Shown piece by piece: positions 1 to 5,100 of a stretch of 5,100 nt of DNA. Both the position numbers and the translations under genes were made by a program. Below the pieces are notes generated by a model, which was given only the letters and a program-made list of their open reading frames with translations, was not told where the DNA came from and searched no databases. How positions within the stretch are numbered: position 1 is the first letter of the stretch; each line of letters starts with the position of its first letter. Origin of the DNA: Candidatus Methanomethylophilaceae archaeon (GTDB taxonomy: Archaea; Thermoplasmatota; Thermoplasmata; Methanomassiliicoccales; Methanomethylophilaceae); assembly GCA_017616575.1 (NCBI GenBank), contig JAFZXW010000004.1, forward strand, positions 1-5,100. The letters run 5' to 3'.

Positions 1-3000
1 CCTGACGAACCTGCCCAGAAGGAGCTCACCGGATTTCCTCATGGAATGCCATTCGTTCAGGTCGAAGCCCTTCACTCTGTTGTACACGTCCATCTCGCTT
101 CCGGCGCTGCCGTAGAAATCGAAATACGAGCGTATGTCCGGGAAATCGTTTCCTTTGGAGAGCCTATAACGCTCCACGGTGTCGTAATCGAACACGTTCT
201 TCTTGCCGGAGCGGAGCCTCATGTGGTCCAGGCGGAGCATGTACTGGTCGTTCTCCGATATCAGGAAGCGCCCTTTGGAGACCTCCTCGGACGCCGTCAG
301 CGACTCCAGAGAGGTGAACGCCTCCTCCTCCGTCAGCGAGAGGGCGAAGGCCGCCTCCTGGACGGTCGCCGGCGCGAAGCACTCCAGATACCTGAGCATT
401 ATGCGGTCGGTGGCCGCCTTGCGGTCCGTCTGAGGATACGAGACCCTGGAGAACGTCCATTTCCCGCGGCCGTCGATGTCGGTCCTGGCGACCAGGTACA
501 TCGACTCCAGCTTCCTCAGGGACCTCAGCACGGCGTCCTCGCTGGCCTCCAGGGCCTCGGCGATCTCCTGCAGGGAGGCCCCTTCGCCGACCCTCTCCAG
601 GACGTCCTCGTCGATTCCGACCAATGAGCGCTCCTTCCTGGTGGCGGCCGCATAGCACGGCACCTCCGACGACGCCATGACGTGGACGTCGTCCATGTAG
701 ACCGTCCCGAGCTCCCCGTCGCGGAGGAGCTCCCTGACCCATCCGTCGACGGTCTTCTTGTCCTCGTCGGTGTAAGTGTATATGTTGCGCCCGCGCTCGC
801 GGAACGCCTGGAGGGGCCCGGTGCGCATCAGCAGCTTGGGGATGTCCTCCTTGCTCGAGACCCGCGGAGCCTTCTGGGCGTAGTACGGGACGACCTGGTC
901 CTCGGTGAACTCGAACTCCGAGACGGAGTCCCCCAGCGCCCTGTACAGGACCTTCCTGTGCAGCTCCCTCAGCAGGGCGGAGCGGTCCTCCATGAGGACG
1001 ATGTCCGAGAACCCGGAGAGGATTGCGGAATGCGCGAACGGGGACGGGGTGCCCGAGAACGGGATGGTCCTCAGCCCCATGCCGCCGGAATCTAGGAGGT
1101 CCAGGACCTGGACGGCGTTCTTGATGTCCATGTCGTCCTCCATGACCTCCCTGTAGGTCTCCTCGATGACCGGCACGCCCTCCATGTCGCCCAGCATCTC
1201 CAATAAATAGGTGGACCTGACCTGCTGCCGGTTGACGGAGATCGGCCTCCCCATGTAGTTCCTGAGGATCATGAAGCTGCGGGCGGCGGTGTGCCTGAAC
1301 CTGAGCTTGAAGATCTCCGAGTCCTTCAGGGACTTGCGGAGGACCTGCTCCAGCTCGGACGACTTTATCAGCCCCGGGATCAGGGACAGGTCGAACCTCC
1401 TGGGGCAGCCGAGCATGAAGCTGTCGTCGGATATCGTGACGGATACGTTCGCGCCTATCATCCCGGTCATCCTGTACGCGTAAGCGCGGGAGAGGGCGTC
1501 GTTCACCCTGCGCCCGAAGGGGAAGTGGAAGACGAGCTTCTGGTTGCCGGAGGGGTCCACGTACTCCTCCACGGCGAGGCAGTCGCAGTCCGGGATGAAG
1601 CCGGCGACGGCCTCCTGCTCCCTGAAATATGAAAGAATGGAACGGGCGGAGCCCTCGTTGACGTCGAACTCCTCGGAGATGCTCTGGACTGCCTCCCTGT
1701 CGCCGAGCCTTATCCGGGAGGACATCTCCTTCCTGAACTCGGCTATGTCCATGGATAGGTCGAAGCTGCGGGGGAGCATCTCCCCGGCCCACGACGGGAC
1801 CGTCGGCTTCCTGCCGTTGGCCTCCTTGACGTAGGCGGTCATCCCTTTGGAGCGGACGAACTCGAACGAGCGCCCGCCCAGGACGAACACGTCCCTGGGG
1901 GAGAGCCTCTCCACGAACTTCTCGGACAGCTCCCCGGCGGTGGTCCCGTGGCTGGTGACCACCCTGTAGTTGGCCTCCTCCGGGATCGTCCCCAGGTTCA
2001 TGAAGTAGATCATGCGGGACCCTTTCTTCTTCCCGAACTGGCCCTCGCCCTCGTCGTACCATATCTTGGAGTACACGCCCTCGAAGTCGTCCTTGCTGCC
2101 TAGATACCTCAGCACGCTGTCGAAGTCCTTCCTGGGAAGGTCGCGGTAGCAGTACGACCCTTTGACCAGGTCGAACGCCTCGTCCACGTCCCACCTCTTG
2201 TCCAGGCTCATCCCGACGACGGTCTGCGACAGGACGTCCAGGCAGTTCTCCGGGATCCCCACGCGGTCCACGTCCCCGCGGTGGGCGGCGCGGCACATGA
2301 CGGCGCACTCCACCAGGTCGTCCGGGTCGAACACCAGCAGGCGGCCCTTGGCGACCTTCCCGAAGCTGTGCCCGCTCCTGCCTATCCTCTGGAGGCCTTT
2401 GGCGACGGACTTGGGGGACCCTATCTGGCATACCAGATCCACGGACCCTATGTCTATCCCCAGCTCCAGCGAGGTGGATGACACTACGCATTTGATCTCC
2501 CCTCTCTTGAGGCGCTCCTCGACGTCCAGCCTGATCTCCTTCCCGAGGGAGCTATGGTGGACCTCGATGTTCTCCAGCCCCCTCTCCTTTAGCTTGTATA
2601 CCACGCTCTCCGCCCCGGAGCGGGTGTTCGTGAACACCAGGGTGGTCTCGTGCTGGTCTATCAGCTCCTTGAGCGTGTCGTACATCATCGAGTTGACGAT
2701 GTCCGACGACAACGCGGTCATGTCGTTGGCCGGGCAGATGACCTTCAGGTCCAGCTCCTTCTTCGAGCCGGACTCCACCAGGACGGCGTCCCTGACGGAC
2801 CCGTCCGGGTTGCATCCCACCAGGTAACCGGCGATGGCCTCTATGGGGGCCAAAGTTGCCGAGAGCCCTATGCGGACGAAGTCGTTCTTGCAGTGCTGGC
2901 GGAGCCTCTCCAACGTAAGGGAGAGGAAGGCCCCCCTCTTGGAGTCGCAGATGTCGTGGATCTCATCCAGTATGACCCATTCCACGCGGTCGAAGGACTC

Positions 3001-3501
3001 CTTGAACTTGGGGGCGGCCAGTATTAGAGCGAGGCTCTCAGGGGTGGTAATCAGAATATGAGGGGGATGGCGGACCATCTTCTGCCTGTCCGCCTGGCTG
3101 GTGTCCCCGGACCTGACCGCGACCCTGATGTCCGGGACGTTCAGGCCGTGCTCCTCGGCCACCGCCCTCATCTCCGCCAGAGGCGTGTTGAGGTTGCGGT
3201 TCACGTCGTTGGCCAGGGCCTTGAGCGGCGATATGTAGATGCAATAGACCCTCTCCTCCAGGGTCCCCTCCCTGGCGTAGCGGGTGAGCTCGTTGATGAT
3301 GCTGGTGAAAGCCGTCAGCGTCTTGCCGGACCCCGTCGGGGAGGACACCAGGACGCTGCGGCGCTGATGGATGATAGGGACAGCCTTGGCCTGAGGGATG
3401 GTGAGATCGGCGAACCTCTCGTTGAACCAGGTGGAGATGAGTGGCTCCATCATCCCCATCACCTCGTCTTTAGAATAGGCTCTATCGATTCTCTCAATCA
3501 T
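1..3501 (-). CDS. lhr: Lhr-family (large helicase-related) SF2 ATP-dependent helicase, 3' end outside window
   Basis: Predicted ATP-driven 3'-to-5' DNA or RNA:DNA helicase/translocase of the Lhr family, acting in the cytoplasm in DNA repair or nucleic-acid processing. One frame runs without a stop for 1167 codons and is still open at the left edge. Visible in order: PTGSGKT Walker A (residues 55-61), motif Ia SPLKALANDV (91-100), TTPESL (152-157), DEIH box (179-182), SATLA (214-218), LVFTNTR (288-294), STSLELGIDIG motif V (342-352) and QRIGRSGH motif VI (371-378). A winged-helix region follows, then PSWAGE (569-574) and a DEAD/H-associated region with HFPFGRRVN (659-667). Two further helix-turn-helix-like segments lie near 968-1020 and 1030-1090. 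Archaeal Lhr proteins are usually about 850-950 residues, so this one is long. ATG at 3501 is preferred because residues 8-27 already resemble the family N-terminus. No Shine-Dalgarno precedes it; alternatives are ATGs at 3453/3450. The specific Lhr subgroup was not determined. Confidence 0.93.
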   Translation of the reverse strand, partial: MIERIDRAYSKDEVMGMMEPLISTWFNERFADLTIPQAKAVPIIHQRRSVLVSSPTGSGKTLTAFTSIINELTRYAREGTLEERVYCIYISPLKALANDVNRNLNTPLAEMRAVAEEHGLNVPDIRVAVRSGDTSQADRQKMVRHPPHILITTPESLALILAAPKFKESFDRVEWVILDEIHDICDSKRGAFLSLTLERLRQHCKNDFVRIGLSATLAPIEAIAGYLVGCNPDGSVRDAVLVESGSKKELDLKVICPANDMTALSSDIVNSMMYDTLKELIDQHETTLVFTNTRSGAESVVYKLKERGLENIEVHHSSLGKEIRLDVEERLKRGEIKCVVSSTSLELGIDIGSVDLVCQIGSPKSVAKGLQRIGRSGHSFGKVAKGRLLVFDPDDLVECAVMCRAAHRGDVDRVGIPENCLDVLSQTVVGMSLDKRWDVDEAFDLVKGSYCYRDLPRKDFDSVLRYLGSKDDFEGVYSKIWYDEGEGQFGKKKGSRMIYFMNLGTIPEEANYRVVTSHGTTAGELSEKFVERLSPRDVFVLGGRSFEFVRSKGMTAYVKEANGRKPTVPSWAGEMLPRSFDLSMDIAEFRKEMSSRIRLGDREAVQSISEEFDVNEGSARSILSYFREQEAVAGFIPDCDCLAVEEYVDPSGNQKLVFHFPFGRRVNDALSRAYAYRMTGMIGANVSVTISDDSFMLGCPRRFDLSLIPGLIKSSELEQVLRKSLKDSEIFKLRFRHTAARSFMILRNYMGRPISVNRQQVRSTYLLEMLGDMEGVPVIEETYREVMEDDMDIKNAVQVLDLLDSGGMGLRTIPFSGTPSPFAHSAILSGFSDIVLMEDRSALLRELHRKVLYRALGDSVSEFEFTEDQVVPYYAQKAPRVSSKEDIPKLLMRTGPLQAFRERGRNIYTYTDEDKKTVDGWVRELLRDGELGTVYMDDVHVMASSEVPCYAAATRKERSLVGIDEDVLERVGEGASLQEIAEALEASEDAVLRSLRKLESMYLVARTDIDGRGKWTFSRVSYPQTDRKAATDRIMLRYLECFAPATVQEAAFALSLTEEEAFTSLESLTASEEVSKGRFLISENDQYMLRLDHMRLRSGKKNVFDYDTVERYRLSKGNDFPDIRSYFDFYGSAGSEMDVYNRVKGFDLNEWHSMRKSGELLLGRFVR

Positions 3502-3533
3502 CAGACCACTGACGCAATCCCTACGATGACGGG

Positions 3534-3549
3534 TAATAAAACGTTTTCC
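3534..3549 (-). promoter_or_regulatory. Archaeal BRE/TATA promoter for the Lhr helicase
   Basis: Read on the minus strand, a purine-rich BRE-like GGAAAACG (3549-3542) is followed directly by TTTTATTA (3541-3534), a good match to an archaeal TATA box. Its centre is about 36 bases upstream of the ATG at 3501. Archaeal transcription usually starts some 25 bases past the TATA centre, so the leader would be only about 10 nt. This fits the absence of a Shine-Dalgarno before that ATG. The motif match is seen; promoter activity and start site are inferred. Confidence 0.6.
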
Positions 3550-3567
3550 AATGGCGCTTCGGAAAAC
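3543..3567. repeat. Perfect 7-bp inverted repeat in the divergent spacer
   Basis: GTTTTCC (3543-3549) and GGAAAAC (3561-3567) are perfect inverted copies separated by 11 bases. The left arm is the BRE element of the helicase promoter. The right arm is the same element facing the plus-strand gene. The site could be an operator for a dimeric regulator, or simply two back-to-back BRE elements. The repeat is seen; its role is inferred. Confidence 0.5.
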
Positions 3568-3595
3568 CATGCATCCCACTAAGGTTCCGTCCGAA
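3558..3595. repeat. Imperfect 6+4-bp inverted repeat sharing an arm with the adjacent palindrome
   Basis: TTCGGA (3558-3563) pairs with TCCGAA (3590-3595), and AACC (3565-3568) pairs with GGTT (3583-3586), leaving an asymmetric internal loop (A against CCG) and a 14-base apical loop. It overlaps the right arm of the 3543-3567 repeat, so the two pairings are mutually exclusive. It is more likely an operator-like DNA site than a terminator: no T-tract follows it and it lies between divergent genes. Chance occurrence is possible. Confidence 0.3.
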
Positions 3596-3615
3596 AGGGT
3601 ATTACGGTAACAAAC

Positions 3616-3621
3616 GGTGAG
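3616..3621 (+). promoter_or_regulatory. Ribosome binding site deciding the start at 3629
   Basis: GGTGAG matches the GGTGA core complementary to the archaeal 16S rRNA 3' end. With GGTGA at 3616-3620, eight bases separate it from the ATG at 3629, a normal spacing. The in-frame GTG codons at 3617 and 3623 lie within or directly beside this motif and so could not use it. The ATG is therefore the best-supported start. Confidence 0.65.
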
Positions 3622-3628
3622 GGTGCGC

Positions 3629-4165
3629 ATGAGGTCCCTTACAATCGTCGTGGCGATGCTCGCCATGGCTCTCGCGCTTTCCGCCGCCCCCGTGGCGTCC
3701 GCCGAGGATGACGAGGCGTCGCTGGAAGGGTTCGTCTTCGGCGAAGTGGACGGAAAGGCGACCGCCTTGCAGGGGGCCGAGGTCCGCGCCGACGCCGGAG
3801 GGAACGCCTCGTACACGGCGTACACGGATTCCAAGGGGCATTTCTCCATATCCTGCGAAGCAGGCGCTTACACCGTCACCGTCAAGTACCCTGGATACCA
3901 GACCGTGACCCTGGCCGACGTGTCCGCGCCGGACGTCTTGGATGTCTCGATGGAGCCGAGGGTCAGCGACGTGGCCTGGGGCCTGGACACCCCCCATGCG
4001 CTGGAGGTCACGGCGATACTGGTACTCATGGCCATCCTGGCCGGGGGGCTGATCACCTACGCCCTGGCCAAGGGGAAGGGCTCCAACATCCAGATGGTCA
4101 ACGACTTAGAGGAAGACCACGAGGATATAGAGGAGGAAGAGGAAGAGGACGTCGACGAGGCCTGA
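3629..4165 (+). CDS. Exported membrane-anchored protein with carboxypeptidase-regulatory-like domain and acidic C-terminal tail
   Basis: No specific gene is recognised. The 178-residue product starts with a signal peptide: Arg2, a hydrophobic core over residues 4-20, and a VASA motif at 22-25 with likely cleavage after Ala25. Residues about 31-109 resemble the carboxypeptidase-regulatory-like/transthyretin-like beta-sandwich: GFVFGEV, QGAEVRA, a TDSKGHFSI turn, then AGAYTVTVKYPGYQT. A single membrane helix spans about 125-147, followed by Lys148 and Lys150. In the last 20 residues 15 are Asp or Glu, including six consecutive Glu. The predicted topology is an outside domain, one membrane span and an acidic cytoplasmic tail. 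Such beta-sandwiches often act as structural or binding modules on archaeal surface proteins, so a cell-envelope role is likely but its partner is unknown. It is divergent from the helicase gene. Its 3' end overlaps the convergent fumarase beta gene by 68 bp, leaving no room for a terminator before that gene. Confidence 0.85.
   Translation: MRSLTIVVAMLAMALALSAAPVASAEDDEASLEGFVFGEVDGKATALQGAEVRADAGGNASYTAYTDSKGHFSISCEAGAYTVTVKYPGYQTVTLADVSAPDVLDVSMEPRVSDVAWGLDTPHALEVTAILVLMAILAGGLITYALAKGKGSNIQMVNDLEEDHEDIEEEEEEDVDEA
4098..4165. other. Convergent coding overlap: acidic tail (+) against Arg/Pro/Leu-rich tail (-)
   Basis: These 68 bp encode the last 21 residues plus stop of the membrane protein on the plus strand and the last 21 residues plus stop of the fumarase beta subunit on the minus strand. 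The frames are offset so that each GAG or GAA (Glu) on the plus strand reads CCT (Pro) or CTT/TCT-like codons on the other, chiefly Pro and Leu. This explains how a poly-acidic stretch faces a PLPLPP stretch. Neither gene has space here for an intrinsic terminator before the other begins. Confidence 0.85.
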
Positions 4166-4721
4166 CCAGCGACGCCGACACCTTCTCGTACAGGCTCCCG
4201 CCAGAGGCGTCCATAGCCACTATCAGGGGGCCCAGCCTGTCGGCTTCGAAGCGCCACATGGCCTCCGGCATCCCCAGGTCCAACCATTCCGCCCCTCTGC
4301 AGAACCCCAGGCCGTCCGCCAAGGACACCGCCGCGCCGCCGGTCGCCGCGAGGTATACGCATCCCGTATCGCGCATGGCCTCGGCGACCTCCTTGGACAT
4401 GCCGCCTTTACCAATAATCGCGCGGATGCGGAACCTCCGGATCATCTCCGGCTCCAGCTTGTTCATCCTGGCCGAGGTGGTGGGCCCGGCGGCGACCACG
4501 GTCCAGGTCCCGTCCTCGTTCTGCCTCATGATCGGCCCGCAGTGGTACAGGACGGACTCTTCGATCTCCTTCGGGACGTCCTTGCCCTCTCCTGCCAGCT
4601 TCAAGGCGCGTATGTGCATCTCGTCACGTCCGGTTATGACCGGGCCGTAAAGGTATACCGTCTCCCCGAGGCGCAAGGACCTTACCGTGTCCTCGCTCAG
4701 AGGCGTGCGAAGCGACCTCAT
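4098..4721 (-). CDS. fumB: Class I fumarate hydratase, beta subunit (Fumerase_C family)
   Basis: Small subunit of the two-subunit [4Fe-4S] fumarase that reversibly hydrates fumarate to L-malate in the cytoplasm. The 207-residue product carries the family motifs GRDEMHIRALK (31-41), YHCGPI (59-64), VVAAGPTTSARMNKLEPEMI (75-94), IIGKGGMS (102-109), ATGGAA (126-131) and WLDLGMPEAMWRFEADRLGP (146-165). The start is ATG at 4721, which overlaps the alpha-subunit stop as ATGA, indicating translational coupling. AGGGGG (4734-4729), seven bases upstream, is a weak ribosome binding site. Homology appears to end near residue 180-186. The last 21 residues, rich in Arg, Pro and Leu, lie wholly within DNA antisense to the membrane-protein gene, so this tail looks like run-on sequence. 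A tartrate dehydratase beta subunit is the main alternative because the families are homologous. In many methanogens this enzyme serves an incomplete TCA route or fumarate recycling; that role here is inferred. Confidence 0.92.
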   Translation of the reverse strand: MRSLRTPLSEDTVRSLRLGETVYLYGPVITGRDEMHIRALKLAGEGKDVPKEIEESVLYHCGPIMRQNEDGTWTVVAAGPTTSARMNKLEPEMIRRFRIRAIIGKGGMSKEVAEAMRDTGCVYLAATGGAAVSLADGLGFCRGAEWLDLGMPEAMWRFEADRLGPLIVAMDASGGSLYEKVSASLVRPRRRPLPLPPLYPRGLPLSR

Positions 4722-5100
4722 ATCAAAGCCCCCTGGGAGTACTCCACGGAATCCGGCGTTATCCTGGCGGAGGCGCGGCGGGTTGCCCAGCATCCAATGT
4801 TCACGGCGACCGGGAGGCTGGCGGTGTGGCAGAAGGCCTTCTTGATCCTGACGCCCAGTACGGTGGTGGACCCGCCAAGCCCCATGGGGCCGAGGCCGGA
4901 TCCGTTCAAGGCGGTGAAGAGGTCCTCCTCCATCCTGGCCAAGGCCGGGTCCGGGTTGTCGGAGTCCAGAGGGCGCAGGAGGGCCTCCTTGGCCATCTCG
5001 ACGCACCTGTCCGAGGTCCCTCCGATCCCCACGCCGACTATGGACGGGGGGCAGGGCCTCCCGCCGGCGTCTAAGACAGAGTCTATGACGAACTTGGTGA
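4718..5100 (-). CDS. fumA: Class I fumarate hydratase, alpha subunit, C-terminal part (N-terminus beyond right edge)
   Basis: Large, iron-sulfur-binding subunit of the two-subunit fumarase; with the beta subunit it interconverts fumarate and malate. Only the last 126 codons are in the window and the frame is open at 5100. Visible family features are GRPCPP followed by GVGIGGTSDRC near the beginning of the fragment, GLGPMGLGGSTTVLGV in the middle, and NIGCWATRR near the end. The Cys in the CPP motif and the Cys in CWATRR match two of the three conserved cluster ligands of class I fumarases; the third should lie in the missing part. The gene ends at TGA 4720-4718, sharing bases with the ATG of the beta gene, so the two are co-translated and probably made in equal amounts. 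A tartrate dehydratase alpha subunit is a less likely alternative. The promoter is outside the window. Confidence 0.92.
   Translation of the reverse strand, partial: TKFVIDSVLDAGGRPCPPSIVGVGIGGTSDRCVEMAKEALLRPLDSDNPDPALARMEEDLFTALNGSGLGPMGLGGSTTVLGVRIKKAFCHTASLPVAVNIGCWATRRASARITPDSVEYSQGALI

Noticed and set aside
164..2491. A 775-codon minus-strand open frame rich in Arg, Gly and Pro
   Set aside because: It lies entirely inside the helicase gene in another frame. Its translation is low-complexity Arg/Gly/Pro sequence with no motif, while the helicase frame shows all SF2 motifs. It is an artefact of high third-position GC.
3558..3595. Stem-loop as an intrinsic terminator
   Set aside because: It lies between the starts of two divergent genes, so no transcript is expected to end there, and no T-tract follows either arm.
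3602..3997. Minus-strand open frame opposite the membrane-protein gene
   Set aside because: Its translation is Arg/Gly/His-rich without motifs and lacks its own promoter or binding site. The plus-strand frame has a signal peptide, a recognisable domain and a ribosome binding site.
4722..5006. A possible 95-residue N-terminal extension of fumarase beta in the same frame
   Set aside because: This stretch is the out-of-frame shadow of the fumarase alpha subunit, and its Arg/Gly/Pro-rich translation has no family similarity. The ATG at 4721 coincides with the alpha stop and with the family N-terminus.
4718..5032. A short gene starting at GTG 5032
   Set aside because: That GTG is an internal codon of the fumarase alpha GVGIGG motif. 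The same frame continues with family sequence, including the CPP cluster ligand, to the window edge.

Overview
This window looks like a stretch of a moderately GC-rich archaeal chromosome. Evidence: an archaeal-type BRE/TATA promoter, a GGTGA ribosome binding site, an Lhr-family helicase, a two-subunit class I fumarase, heavy AGG (Arg) and ATA (Ile) use, and a membrane protein with a secreted beta-sandwich and acidic tail. The combination suggests Thermoplasmata, perhaps Methanomassiliicoccales. That placement is inference from style and gene content, not from a marker gene. All three stop codons visible in the window are TGA.

Layout. Positions 1-3501 on the minus strand are one uninterrupted reading frame of at least 1167 codons for a large SF2 helicase of the Lhr family. 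Its 3' end lies beyond the left edge. A 127-bp A+T-richer divergent spacer (3502-3628) follows, with a good BRE/TATA promoter for the helicase, overlapping inverted repeats, and a ribosome binding site for the plus-strand gene. Positions 3629-4165 (+) encode a 178-residue predicted exported, membrane-anchored protein with a carboxypeptidase-regulatory-like beta-sandwich and a strongly acidic tail. From the right edge leftwards on the minus strand come the C-terminal part of the fumarase alpha subunit (4718-5100, partial) and the complete beta subunit (4098-4721), joined by an ATGA stop/start overlap.

How they relate. The two fumarase subunits form one enzyme that interconverts fumarate and malate. 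The helicase is a nucleic-acid maintenance enzyme with no visible link to the other genes. The membrane protein diverges from the helicase and converges on the fumarase operon. Its last 68 bp are antisense to the end of the beta-subunit gene, so one DNA segment encodes an acidic tail on one strand and an Arg/Pro/Leu-rich tail on the other.

No RNA gene, CRISPR array, insertion sequence or defence system was seen. Apart from the overlapping tails, the extended helicase and the palindromic spacer, this is ordinary chromosomal sequence; I found no convincing new system.
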